From Anodontia alba (taxonomy: Eukaryota > Mollusca > Bivalvia > Lucinida > Lucinidae), in NCBI GenBank assembly GCA_964016985.1, contig OZ024821.1, forward strand, positions 12,822,620 through 12,886,619: DNA of 64,000 nt, given 5' to 3'. Under the pieces are notes generated by a model. It was not told the DNA's origin. It ran no database searches and saw only the letters and a list, made by a program, of their open reading frames with translations. A program made the translations under genes and the position numbers. Each line of letters begins with the position of its first letter. Within the stretch, counting starts at the first letter, position 1. Shown here piece by piece: positions 31,601 to 46,600 of this stretch.

Positions 31601-34600
31601 CACATAAAACAGGTTTTGACATTTGATTCAAATTGTCTCAGTTGGAGACAGTTTGCATAAAATGTTGGATTCTGTTTTCTGGGAAATATAAGAAAATCAT
31701 CATCAGTTTGTCGTCTGCTGAATTAGCCCAGAGTGTTAGCAGTTAATCTGGATACTTTTACCCCTCTATGCTTGCTAAGATTGCTAAGCTTTTCCACTGT
31801 TTTGTATGAAAATGCTTTTGATAAAAATTGTACCCCTCTCAAGTTTGAGAGTGGAGATGGAGGCCAAACCGTAGTTTGTGTAGCAGATTGAGTTTGTGGC
31901 GCAGACTACGTGTATTTCTGCAATGTTTGTTCATCTAATATCCAACTTCACAGAAATAATCAACAGGACACATTACTGATCAACCATATGACATGGTTGT
32001 GGAATTATCAAATTTTATGGTCAAAATCCACTTGTCCATCCAAGATTTACTTGCCGGAAAATCAATATTTTTCTTATTTCTCGAAGAAAACTTATGTTTT
32101 GGGTGCTCATTAGCAGTGCCTCGGTGAGGTGCTTCAAATGAGTATCCACAACATAAGTTTTCTTCATATGTTGTGGGTACTCATTAGAAGCACCTTGGTG
32201 GGGTGTTCATATGAGTACCCACAACGTATGTTTTCTTTAAGAAATAAGACTAATATAGATCTGATAATCTGGATACTCTTCTTAGCTGTAGCTATGAAGT
32301 CCTTGTCCCAGGACAAGTAAATTGAAATTTCTTACTTGTCGTTTGGGAAATGGGACAAGTTACACAAGTCAGGCATGGTATTTCCACAGGCCTGCTTATG
32401 ACCTACAGTCTTCAAACATGGCGTACACTTCCTAATAGGGTTTCAAACATTTTCTGTCATTTTGTGACTATGACTTACATATCAGGGTCAGTGACTTTGT
32501 CATTCTTTAAACAAAGTTTGGTATTTACTTTGTTTATAAATGTGGCAGGTGCGCTCAGGTGCAACACCGACTTCTGCGATATTCTTGTTGTAGAGTGATA
32601 AAGTAATTCTAACAAGTGTCCACAACATACATTTGGAGATTGATCATGAAATGGGCTGCTTCAAGCAAAAAAAAAAGTGCCTTCGAGCTTGCACAAAATG
32701 TGAGGATTCACATTACCCTGCACATGCATAAGGTCTCATCTAGGGCTTTGGTCTTCTGTAGTTAATATCCAATGAATCTGGCAGTGGACATTGAAGGCCC
32801 TGATCAAACTCTGCATTCTTGCTGTCTGATCTGGGACTTGGCTGTCTGAATATGCCCAGAAGGCAGATTTTTGGCTTGGCACCACTCAAAAAATTTCTAT
32901 GGTCTTTATCCCCTGCTGATTCAAGGGCTAAGAGGACTGAACCTGCCCAGGAAAAACTTTGAGTAGGTTTTGACTTGCTTGACTTGACCTTGACAGTGTT
33001 GACAGGGTCGTGAAACTCCAAACAAATCATATTAATAATAAAATACATTTTATAGAGAAATATGAATTATCATTGAATACTACTTCTTAACGCTCTGGGC
33101 CCGGTTGTTCAAAGCTAACAACGTCGTTAGTTAACGATTCGTTAAAATTTACATCAAGTGATACGCAAATATGCTGAAATTTTTTGCTGAAAAAATGTGA
33201 GTAGCTTTTGCAGTGCAAAAGCTACTCACATTTTTTCAGCAAAAAATATCAGAATATTGTATAAAGAATCTGCAAAAACAGTTAACGAAATGACCCTTAA
33301 CGAGCTCGTTAAGCTAACGACGCTTTGAACAACTGGGCCCTGAATGTTGGGTAAAAAATTCAGCAGATGACATATTTGAAATACTTCTCTTAGGTATCCC
33401 AGAAAGTAGGCTTGGACATTTCATGCAAATTGTGTCCTTAGGCGACAATTTGCATGAAATGTCAGAGCCTATTTTCTGTGTTTGGAGACAGTTTGCATGA
33501 AACATCAGAGCCTATCTTTGTGGAAAAATAAGAAAAATATCATCAGTATGTTATCATAGCTACAGATTAGAGGGGGTATCCACAAATATTTTTCTTATTT
33601 CTCGATGAAAACATGTTGTGGGTACTCATTAGAAGCGCCTCACCGAGTTGCTTCTAATGAGTACCCATAACATATGTTTTTGTTGAGAAATAAGAAAGAT
33701 ATCAGCATTTTTCGGATGAAAAAAGCGCCTTATCTGTTGCTATGTGTTATGTTGTCTCCTGACTTTGCCCAGAGAGTGGTAAATGTTAACAAATCTTCTG
33801 ATAGACTGATTGTAGCCTTCATTGCTTGCACATGTGATGACATGAGACTGCTTGTCATTCACTTATGTAATGTAAATGTTATCTTTTCTAGTCTGAAGAT
33901 GTTGATTTCAATGCTGATATCCATGGTAACTGGACTCTAGAGAATGCAAAGAGCCGTCTGCATCAGTTCTTGCAGATGAACAAGATTTTGACAGATTACA
34001 CTTATAGGATGGTAGGACCCGACCATAACAGGTAAAAAAACCCTTATCAGTTACATGAGTACCACAGTCTTGGTCACAACTCTGGGTAAGAGGGAATATC
34101 AGAAAATATTTTTTTTATTTCTCCATGAAAATATATGTTGTGGGTACTCATTAGAAGCATCTGGATGAGGTGCTTCTAATGAGTACCCACAACATATATT
34201 TTGTGGATAAATAAGAAAAATACTAACGATTTTTGGTTGAAAAAAGCACCATATCTGAAGCTATTCTCAATTCAGAATATTATAGTTAACCTAATCATAC
34301 CTTAGCAAATACTGTAGACCTAGATCATACTGCTCTTAGCTCATCAGGGCCTGCACTATTTGCCATTTGGAAATCAAGTGCTTTCTTAGCTCTAGATAAG
34401 AGGGTTATCAAGATAAATATTTTTCTTACTTTTCCTAGAATTAATAAAATATGAAGACTTTTTGGTTGAAAAAGTGCCTCATCCAGAGCTATGGACTGTG
34501 TCCAAATATTTAGGGTAATTATGGTATACCATGTTAGGAGTCAAACAAATGTCCAGGGCCCAATTGTTCAAAGCATTGTTAGCTTAACGAGCTAGTTAGT

Positions 34601-37600
34601 GGTCAAATGTTAACTGTTCTAGTAAGTACAATGTCTAATTCACAGGTATTTTTGCTGAATAAATGTGAGTAGCTTTTGCAGATGCAAAAGCTACTCACAT
34701 TTTTTCAGCAAAAATATTAGCGCATATGCCATTTTTAATGATAAAAGTTTTAACGATACGTTAACTAACGACATCGTTAGTTTTGAACAACTGGGCCCTG
34801 GCTAGTGTAGACTTTCTCTAGTTGCAAGTGGTGAAGAGCAGTTTTTTTGTTTTGCTTTTTTTCTAAAACATGATTATTTGTTGGAATTTTCTCATATGCT
34901 GGAAAATACTTTACATTTCCGTGTTACAGTACATCATATACAACTCTAGATAAGACTTTTATTCGGCAACAACAACGACAAAAAATGTTCAAAGTTTTCT
35001 TATTTTTGCACCAAAAGATGTGTTACTCTGACATTTGAATGAGAAACCATCATCAGTTTTTGTGGAGGAATGAGAAAAATAATTCTCTAGTTTTTCTTTT
35101 CCAGACTTATGATTTATATAGATGCTTTTTTTTTTTTTTTGCTTCTTTAACCCATTTAAAACAGAATAAACTCTCCCATACTTTATATTGAAAGAGTTAA
35201 ATTTCAGTTTTAGGTATGTCAGGCTATGTGATTTAGATACTCGTATTCCTACAGAAAAATGGCTTAACTATTTGCAAACAGTGGAGACCCTGAGCAGATG
35301 CATTCTGCAGAATCTGATCTGGATCTGCACTGTTTGTGAATTACCCTTTTTGGGGTCTTCAGACTAAAATGGGTTAAAGGGAGTGGATAACATTCAGGGG
35401 ACACATCGCTGTCAAAATTATTTCGTCTCTCTTGTGAGAGAATTTGCCTTCGTGAGCAAATAGTTTGAGACTTGACTCCTGTTTAGAAGGCACTTGGTAT
35501 GCACAAAAGCAAACAGGAATTCAAAAAAGCTACCTCCATTGTCAAAAATGGCGGAAAATCTGCCAGGTGTATTCTATTCTCTTGATGAATTGTAGATGTT
35601 TGCACTTCATGCTTATAATGTTATTTTTGAGAATTTGTTAAATAGATTTATTGTCAGAATTCTGTAGCTCCCGATAAGAGGGGTAGCCATATAAATATTT
35701 TTCTTATTTCTTCACAAAAAATGTGCTTCTAATGAGTGCCCATTAACCATCTTTTTTTTATATTTTCAGCTGTACTTGTTTAAAATTTGTGTGTCTTGTC
35801 TGTGGATATCTGGTTGTCTATTTATTTTTGTTGAAAAATTGTCTTCTGTATTGTGGCAGTCTGGGTGTTGTAACTGGTTTAGAGAACTATTAAAAGATAT
35901 TTTTATCACATATATAAGTGACTTTCTAAACAAAATAATTCATTTAAGATTTCTTTTCTGTATTAGAAAGGCACTTTGCTTAGTGATTTTTGTATCAGTC
36001 ACTAATTTAACACCTGAATGTTCATTTGGAGTTGAAAATGACTGTAATTAATCAAGTAGTGTATAAATAATTCTAAACCCTATCTTTGATAGTCAAATGT
36101 GGGTTTAGAGAAGAGTCACTTATTTAAGATATTAGAAATTTGCTTTTATACATAGTTTTCTAGACTGATTGCACATGGAAGTAACCTTTTTTTAAAATAA
36201 TGGCATATATGTGTGGAAGAACCAAAGTCATCAGGGGTAGGTATAAAATAATAAAGTTGACAAACATCTTGAGCTCAAACCAAATATTCTTAAACATGCT
36301 TGACTTTGGCAATTCATAAAACTGGACCCCAAACAATAGGCTTTTTGTATGGGAAGTTTTGATGAAAAATGTCATGAAAATATATACAGGCCTTCTTTGT
36401 CCAGATTAGCCTGCCTTGACTCATAATGGTTATACATATGGATATATACATGTAAGTGTCTTAACCCATTTATAACTAGTGAATTCTTCCATATACATGA
36501 ACTTAATATTTGAAGGTGTGTTTTAAAATACTGTGTTTTCTTGTGCTATTGAATGCATAACTCCAGCTAAGAGGAGGTATCCACATAATATTTTTCTTGT
36601 TTCTCCACAAAAACATACATTGTGGGTACTCATTAGAAATGCCTCATGCATCTAATGAGTACCCACAGCATATGTTTTCATGGAGAGGCATTTCTAATGA
36701 GTATCCACAACATAAGTTATGGAGAAATAAGAAAAAAACATGAATATTTTTCGGTTGGAAGAAGTGCCTTATCTGGAGCTAAGTGATTGGCAAACTAGGC
36801 AAGTTGTTCAAAGCATTGTTAGCTTAACGAGCTCATTAGTGGTCAAAATATCAACTATTCTAGTAAGTACAATATCTAATTCACAGGTATTTTTACTGAA
36901 AAAAATGCGAATGCAAATGCAAAAGCTACTCACATTTATTCAGCAAAAATATTAGCGTATATGCCATATTTAATGATGAAAGTTTTAACGATACGTTAAC
37001 TAACAACATCATTAGTTTTGAACAACTGGGCTCAGGTCTGACCCTGATCACTGGTCAGATCCTGCCTTCTGTGGAGTCTGATCTAGGATTACACTGTTTG
37101 CCAAAGTCCACTTTGCGGGGTATTAGGCATCAACGGATCTGTATAATCTGACTCACTTGAAAATTTGCAAGTGTTTAACTCCCATTTTGAAGATTTATGT
37201 TTCTGAAAAAAAAAAAAAAAAAAAAAGAAATAGAAAGACCATAAAGAAAGACCATGAGTTTGGTCATTTCTAGGATAAAAGTATTCTTTATTTATTTTTG
37301 CATTTCACCAGCCAATCAGTTTTACAAACCATTTTGATGACAATTTCACCAAGATACCATTATAATATAGATTTTTATGGAAAAACAAGAAAATATATTT
37401 CTCATTTTCGTACAGTCCATATTTTCAGTGTATTTATAATGGTCGTTTTTGCAGGCTAGTCTGGATTTGTTCTGTCTTGTCTAGTACAGTTCCATTTATT
37501 TAGCTTTGCTTAACTGCTTGTATCATTTTATTTTGTCCATGTTGACATCTGGCAAGTCTCACTTTAGACTTCATGGATGTCCAGGCAAACTCTTACTGTC

Positions 37601-40600
37601 TTCCTAGTGGTGAATGTCATTCTTACTGTTATAACCCCACAAATGAAGTTGGTCCATCTGTTTGTCCATGTTTGTAATATTTTTTTTGTGTGAGGTTTTC
37701 ATGAAATTCTCTCAGATTGTCATGAAACTTTAGAGAAAAGACCAGCATGATGAGTAGCAGTGTGTGACCTAATTTTTTGTTACCTGCCCTTGGCACTTAA
37801 CACCACAACCTCTTTATAACACTATTGTTGGGGTCCATAGCATAAACCGTGTTAGTTAAACAACCGTGTTATATGCAAACAAAATTGTATAGCTTACATT
37901 GAAAAATGACCATTTATGGTCATTTTTCAATATAATCTATACATTTTTGGGATCCATCTTTGAACCATGTTATATCCAAAACCGTGTTATAATGAACTGT
38001 GTTATAAAGAGGTTGAAGTGTATCTGATTTTGTAAAGTGAAGTACTTCTACAGTCTTTGTTAAATTTTCAAGAAACTTCACAGAAATTGTCGGCATAATA
38101 AGTAGCAGTGTGTGACATACAAATGTTCTGCTTTTCATTGCATAGTTTTAGGGCCATGGTACTGTAGTCTATCTATCTAAACTTGGGATGTGAACTGGTT
38201 CTCTATTTTGATGCTTGAGTTTTATGACAGTTTACAGAAATTATCGGCAGCATTGGTAGCAGTTTACGACAAGTCTTTCTCATTGCTGGTTTATCTGCCC
38301 TTGGCACAGTAGTCTGTCCAAGTCTTTATGTGAACTACTTCTTCAGTTTTTGCTAGATTTTCATAAAATTTCTCAGAAATGATCATGCTGGTGAGTAGCA
38401 TTGGGTGACATTAAAATGTTTTCAAGTTATTTTTTACAGGGTTATGGGCCCTTGATACATTGTCCTTTGTAAAAAATGGTGTGACTTGGGTATTAATCAC
38501 ATTTTGTGATAGCTCTAGTTATTATTGCTGTTGTTGGATTATGTTATGCCACTGCTAAATTCTTTGCGAGCGTGATGCATCCTTCGTAGAATCCAGATTA
38601 AAGGAGTATTCAGAAAATATTTCTTTTTATTTTGCACCTTATTGTTAAACGCTTAGCACTCAGGGAAAAAGTTTCAGCAGACAACATTTTTTTTTTTTTT
38701 TTTTTTTAATTTCCCCTGAAAACAGGTTTTGACATTTCATGCAAATTATCTCCTAAGAAGACAATTTGCATGAAATGTCAGATCCTTTTTTCTGGGAAAA
38801 ATAAGAAAAATATCATGAATTTGTCATCTGCTGAATTTGCCCAGAGAGGGGTAAAGATTAAAAAAGGTTGTCTGCTGTTAATTCAGTAGATTAAAGGTTA
38901 GTAAATGCCTTAGTTTATTGGTCTTAGTTTATTGGTAAAAGGAAAATAATAAGAATAAGAAGTTTGGTTTGAGCTATTTTAACAAAATGCATGTACAAAC
39001 AACATAAACTGAAAAGTGGCAGAAATTTTCCAATATGTGCAAAATTTCTGGTCACTTTGTGGTATGGAGGTGACAGACTGTGTCAGTAAAATGTGTGTGA
39101 CACTGTATAATTGTGGCATACCAGTGGGGGACCACCTATAGCGCATAAGTGAATAGCTTATGCAGTTTTCTGTATATATTCCAGAAGCCATGCCATACAT
39201 ATCCCATAGAACTGGATAAAAGGGATTATCAGCTAAATATTCTATTTCTCAACAAAAACATATGTTAAGGGTACTCATTGCAAGGCACTTTTAATTGAGA
39301 ACCCTCAACCTATGTTTCAGTGGAGAAAAAAGAAAAAATGTCAATACAATTTGGTTGGAAAAAAAGCATAGGTCTAGATAAGGGAGGGTATCAGGTAAAT
39401 ATTTTTCTTATTTCTCCATGAAAATGTGTGTTGTGGATTCTCATTAGAAGCGCCTCATCGAGGCGCTTCTAATGAGTACCACAACATATGTTTTTGTGGA
39501 GAAATAAGAAAAATATCAATACTTTTGGATTGAAAAAAGCGCCTTAACTAGTGCTATGAAAAAGTATCTGATCTAGAGCTATGGGAGATGTTTTGAAGCC
39601 TGGTCAGTCAATGTTGATGGGCAGGTATTTGCATATGTGGTACAGGTGGTTTTCTTGGACATGTTATATATGTACTTCGTGCAGACATAGTAATTTGTCA
39701 TTTGTCAGGGTTTTCCAGATAACAGATTAATGATTCTATTTTTGGACTAAATGAAACAAGCTCTGAATCCAGTCGAAAACACAGGAATAAAGAACATAAG
39801 CTTTTACAATTAGAAAGTTTATTTGACTAATACAAAAATGGTAAACATGCAGTATATAGTAATATAAATCAAGGTCTTATTTCCCAATCCAGTTGTGCGT
39901 AACTTTCAGCATGCATGCAGACAAAAATAGATACCTTCGCAAACAGATGAGACGGCCCATAACTAACCATCTCTTCATGATATATAGCTGGCCTCGGTGG
40001 CTCAGTTGGATGCGCCATCCGACTGGAGACCAGGAGGTCGCGGGTTCAACCCCCGCCGAGGTCGGCAACATTCTTTCGTGGAGATTGATCGTGAAATATT
40101 TTCTAATGTCATTCTCTCCCTTTCGCTGATTCAAGAAGGGCAGTTGTCAGTTTCTGGCGAAAGAATGTGCACAATACTGGTTAACCGCTTAGAGGACTAA
40201 GCCTGCCCAGTAAACGTGTGGTTAGGTAAACTGACCGCGCTCGACATGACCCCATTGGGTTTACTGGGCCGTAAAACCTCAACACAAACAAACTTCATGA
40301 TATACACAAATTGCCATTCTTCTTGTTGATATTTGACTGACACTTGTTTGCAAAAGTGGATGTGGCCAAATCCAAAGATGGAAGAGTCCACCAGAAATTC
40401 AGGGATGAAGGCATTAACCCTTGTCCTGCTGAACCCTGCTTTATCCTGCCTTTAAAAACAGTGTAGATCCAGATCTGTTGGCTTCTGAAGAAGCAAACTG
40501 ATCTGGATCTGCACTGTTTGTCATTCCGTATATGAACATGCATCAACAATCTGGCTCAAGTAATCTGATTGGCTGACAATTAGAAATGGGTGTGGCATCT

Positions 40601-43600
40601 TAATTTATTATGCTCCCCGAAGAATTTCGGGGGAGCATATAGTCGCCGCTTCGTCCGTGCGTCCGTGTGTCCGTGCGTCCGTACGTCCGTGTGTCCGAAC
40701 GTCCGTGCGTCCGTGCGTCCGTCCCGCTCTTGTCCACGCAAATTCTCGGAAACTGCTTGTCGGATTTCAATGAAACTTCATGGGAATATTAAGTATCAAA
40801 GGTGGATGCGCATATCACCTGTGTGTTCTGGTTCGATGATTTTTCCAAGAGTTATTGCCCTTTGATGAGTTCTGCATGAATATATAGGGTACTGTTCGTG
40901 TCCACGCGAATTCTCGGAAACTACTAGTCGGATTTCATTGAAACTTCATGGGAATATTAAGTATGGAAGGTGGATGTGCATATCACCTGCGTGTTCTGGT
41001 TCGATGATTTTTCCAAGAGTTATTGCCCTTTGATGAGTTCTGCATGAATATATAGGGTACTGTTCGTGTCCACGCAAATTCTTAGCAAATACTGGCAGAA
41101 ATTCAACGAAATTTTAATGGAATCTTAAGCAGCAATAGGGGATGCGCATATTGTTCAATCTTTCTGGTTAGATGATTTGTCACAGAGTCATGCTACTTTG
41201 TTTAAAGCTGCAGTGTAAGGTCACTGGCTATTTTTAGAAAAGAATTTGTCAACACTCTAGTGCCTACATTTATTGATGGATTTTGATATAACTTCAAACA
41301 AATGTTGGGTATGATAATATCTTGAGCATGTTTGACATTCAGGGTCCTGGGCTCAAGGTCAAGGTCACTGTGGCTATTTTTAGAAAAACTTTGTTTTTGC
41401 TCTAGTGCCTAGATTTATTGATGGATTTTAATATAATTTCACAAAAATGTTGAGTATGATAACATCTCAAGCAATTTCAATTTCCAGTGTCCTGGGCTCA
41501 ATGTCAAGGTCACTGCAGCTTTTAAATATCTTGAGCATGTTCGACATTCACCTGCGTGTTCTGGTTCGATGATTGTATTAAACCTTTTTACCCAATAAAT
41601 ATAGCTAAACTACCACCTAGAATCTTGGGGTATGGAATCGTACCTGAAGACACTTCCTTTCATTTATTCCAACTTTTATGTTGCTGATGTTTGTATGACA
41701 GTGCCTTCAGGCAAGCTTATCTGTCCACCAACAGGTTTTGTGATACTCCATTTTGAAGTACAGTGAGTATACACAGTATACCGCTCTTTATCTAGGATAA
41801 TGTTTCCTGTTCCGACTATTGCATGTTCGGGGAGCATCCATCGGTTTCACCGATATTCTTGTTCAGAATGACAAGGGTTAAAACAAGCAGGAAAACTGAA
41901 ATATGTTTATTTATAACTTAGCACTCTGGGTAAAATTTTCAGCAGACAGCATGTTGATTTTTTTTTTTTTTTTTTTTTTTTTTACCAGAAAACAGGATTT
42001 GACATTTCATGCAAATTGTCTCAATGGAAACAGTTTGCATGAAATGTCAAATACTGTTTTCTGGGGAAAATAAGTATCAACAATTTGTAGTCTGCTGAAT
42101 TAGTCCAGAGGGTGGTAAAGTTAGTTTTTAATGTTTGAGATCTCTGTTACTGGGAGTCCAAAGGAATCCTATAATTTAACACTGAGGAAAACCCTGACTC
42201 TTATAAAATATGTACCCTGTTTTTTTTTTGTTGTTTTTTTTTTTTTGTGTTTTTTTTTTGTGTGTGTATTTTCAGCCTTATAAATGTCAAAGGCAAACCG
42301 TAATTACCCTTAGTATTGAGACAGATTAACTCCTTACCATTCTTGTCCTAAAATTTGAACAAGTTCATTTTACTACCTATTGATGTATCTAAAAACTGCT
42401 GGGTGATTGACAAACAGTGCGGACACTGATCAGATACAGCTTTCAGCGGTGTCTGATCTGGGTCCTTAACCCTAAATAAGAGCTGGTATCACATTCAGCA
42501 GTGTCTGATCTGGGCCCATAACTCTAAGTAAGAGCTGGTATCACATTCAGCGGTGTCTGATCTGGGCCCATAACTCTAAGTAAGAGCTGGTATCACATTC
42601 AGCGGTGTCTGATCTGGGCCCATAACTCTAAGTAAGAGCTGGTATCACATTCAGCGGTGTCTGATCTGGATCCATAACTCTAAGTAAGAGCTGGTATCAC
42701 ATTCAGCGGTGTCTGATCTGGATCCATAACTCTAAGTAAGAGCTGGTATCAGTTAATATTTTTTCTTATTTCTCCACAAAAGCACAAATCGTTGGTACTC
42801 ATTAGAAGCATCTCAGTGAGGCACTTCTAGTGAGTACCCACAACATATGTTTTTGTGGAGAAATTAGAAAAAATATCAATGTTTTTTGTTTGAAAAAATA
42901 AATCACCTCATGGAGCTATGTGTGTCTGTGCTGTTCCGTTATATCTCTAAGTACTGGGACAGACAGGCCCAATCAAGCAGTGTAGACCCAGATCAGACAC
43001 CAGAATGTCTATGTTTGCTACTCATGCAGCAATATTTTGGACACATCAACAGGTAATAAAATGGACTTTTCCAAACTTTAGAACAAGCATGGTAAGGAGT
43101 TAAGGTGTTCAAACACTCAGGGTGAATACGGTTTCAGTGAAAACATTGCAGAAAGGGTGGTAGACACCTTGATGGCAATGGTAACTGTTTGATAATATAG
43201 TCTGTCAGTTCCATACTACTGTTAAAATGTGACCGCATCTTTCTTGAGAGAATAAATAAACATTCTCCCAATAACCATGTTCTCTCAGTTAAAATGCTTC
43301 ACATTTAATTTGTCTCGTGAAGACCAACACCAGAGCAAAGACCATTTAAATTCTACAGCAGTCTTTCTTTTTTTGGCACAGACATATTATTGGTACACCA
43401 CAACCTCTTTATAAACCTGTTGTTGGGACGCAAAGCAAAAACTGTTAGCTAAACAACCGTGTTGTATCCAAACAAAAATGTATAGATTATATAGAAAAAA
43501 ACATTAATGGTTGTTTTTTTATATATAACTTATACATTTTTGTTTGGACAGTAAATGGTAATTTTTCTATATAATTAATACATTTTTGTTTGGATACAAT

Positions 43601-46600
43601 GCTTTTGGGGTCCACTTTTAAACCATCTTATATCTGAAACGGTCTTACAATGAACGGTCTTGTAAAGGGGTTCTAGTGTATTGATAACTATTAACACTTT
43701 CAGCCCGGCAGACCAAAACCTATTCCTATGCAAACAGAGTAGATCCAGATGAGACAGTTTTTAAACGAGCTGTCTCATCAGGATCTCCATTCTGTTTCTG
43801 ATTTTAGATTGAAACCACAATTTGCCTCAATGGACATGTCTAAATTCAAGGATGGAAAAGTCCACTTTAAAAACTCAGGGGTGAAAGGGTCAAGTGCAAA
43901 TAAAATTTATAGATTTTAAGATCTGTTATTACAATACTCCACCAGTCCAGAATTTGGATGATTAATGGTTGCTCTAACGTTGGTCTACATGTGACAAAAT
44001 GTTGTTTGTAACATAGCAGCTGCAGTGATGTCCTCAAAGACTACAGAGTTATTTCCCCTGGTGACTTTGGCTTGATGTAGCCATGGTAACATTCATATTC
44101 ATGGATGGGTAAGTGAAAGGGTGGTTGTGATGATGTTACATGTAAAATGATATATACTTGCTCTTTTTATCAGGAATATATACATTTTCTAATGAGGTAA
44201 CTGTGTGGGTTTACCTCCCATCTGAAAAGGGGTCTACTCTAAAAGGAAAGTGTGCAAAGAGCTCTTTATTGTGTAAAGTTTACCCTTTACATACTGAAAT
44301 TGAAATATGAGGATGACAGATGAGAGATATTGAGTCAAAACATAAAGATATTGTACCCTTTGAAAAATGGGCCTCCTCAAGCAAAAAAGTGCATTCGAAA
44401 TGTGCAAAATGTACACATTTAGATCATCCTGGGCATGCCCGAAGTATCGTCTGGGCCTTTGCTTGCCATTTGTACATTCTGTAGTATCCAATGATTCTGT
44501 TAGCGGACAGTGAAGGCCCTGATCAGACTGCGTGGATGCTCAAAGACACATGTTTGCTTGTCTTGGCTCAGTTGAAATATGAAGACAAATTGTACCCTTT
44601 GAAAACTATAATGAACAAAGTTACAGGAAAGGTCACATTCTGAAGTACAGTCTTTCTATGAGAGTTGCAAGAGAGGAAGTACAGTCTTTCTTTGATAGTT
44701 GCCAGAGAGGAAGCACCTTGGAATAGTCATCAGAAAAAAAAATCCTGAAGGGTTTAACCTTTGCCAATCACAACAATTGTCGCCTGCTTTGTCATCTGCT
44801 TGTGATTTTAAAAGTCATTTTTGCAAATGGTGTGGACCCAGATCAGACTGCTCCTCTAGGAGCAGTCTGATTAGAGAAGCACTCTGATCTGGGTCCACAC
44901 TGTTTGCCTGTATGCAAAAATAGGTTTGAAAAGTTTGCAAGAATATTCAGCAGACAACATAAACAGACGACATTTTCAGATGCAGGTTTTCTTGGCATTT
45001 TAAGGGTTAAACAAGCTTTACTCATGCAAACCCTCACCCTTAATTCTTATGCAGCTCAAAATTCTATATATGACAATGTGTTCGATTTGCTTAGGGATTC
45101 TCCCTACTCCAGATCCACCTGCATATCTGTGTGATCTGATCACAATATACACTTGACACTGTGGCTAGCCAAGGATTCTACAGACAATGATCAGACTGTA
45201 TATGGACAAGCAGATCTGAGCCTTTCCTGATGGCAAATTTCCCATTTTTGAGATGAAGATTTTTTCACTTTCCCAGAAAATATTGCATAGTATTCCATGG
45301 GGAAAAAAAATAAACTAGCTCAGATCAGTCTCTGGGCAGTCTGATTAGAGTCTACTCTGGTTGCTAACCATGTATAGACTTCAAAGGTTCTGTTAGAGAA
45401 AAGCATTGTCCCTGATCAGACTTAAGGATGTTATTTTCTAATTGGAGCAGCTTAAATGTTGTCATGCCATAATACCAGGTAGTGGAACAGATTTATACAG
45501 ATTATAGAACAGGTATGGTAAGGAGTTAAGATGTCCCGTTATTTTGAGTATATAAGGTATGTTACCAGTTTAACATGAAGCTGGAAGGAAGGTTGAAAAC
45601 ACGCAAGTTTGTGTTGTGAATGTTGTGAATGTTTATACTGTTGTTATCTGGCCCCCCTCCACTGGGGCCTACAAAAGGGAAGGTCTGCCTGGTGCCTTTC
45701 AGACAGTTGTAAGTATTTGAATTTGTCTTTTTACTAAGTCAGGCAAAAATCCCACTTTGGTATGACTGACATGTTTTATTCCACACAGACACAACATAAC
45801 TGACCATTTCCAATATTTTAACCTCTGTGGCCAAAACATTGGAAATGGTAAGTTGTGATATTTTTTGTATAAAATATACCATAGGTCTAGATAAGAGTGG
45901 GTATCAAGTAAATAGTTTTCTTATTTCTCCACGAAAACATATGTTGTGGGTACTCATTAGAAGTGCCTCGGAGAGGCACTTCTAATGAATACCCACAACA
46001 TATGATGCTTCCAATGAGTACCCACAACATATGTTGTCATGGAGAAATAAGAAAATATCAATACTTTTGGATTGGAAAAAGCATCTTATCAAGAGCTATG
46101 ATATACATAATATAGTTGACCAGGACTTTAAATCTCAACTAACAAAAAAAATAAAAAAGTTATTGTTAATTTAACCCATTTGCGTCAGGTGGACTCTTGT
46201 ACCACAACTCTTTAGATCAGTCTATTTTCAATAGCATGGTGTCCGGTTAGTTTGTTATCCAGACTGAACTGGTATATCCTTATTTGGAACAGAGGTCTGA
46301 AGGGAAATTTTTACCTTACATATTCAAAATCACCTTTCCACTGCTTTATGGTATAAGTAGGCCCCCGTAGCCTAGTGGATAAGAGAGCTGACTCTTAATC
46401 CATTAGGTTTCTTACGCTGTGGTTCGAGCCTCGCTCGTGTCACTTGTGGGAAAGCCAAGCTCTGCTTACGGATGGTCAGGTGGTTTTTTCCCCGGGTTCT
46501 CCGGTTTTCGCCCACCTTTGATGAACGATTGGCTTGATATAAGTGAAATATTCTTGAAAGGGCCGTAAAACCCAAATAAAAAAAATAAGAAAATTATGGT

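Noticed and set aside
33674..33940. An 88-codon ORF overlapping exon 5
   Set aside because: It is in another frame from the dsRBD2 sequence and begins in a foldback element.
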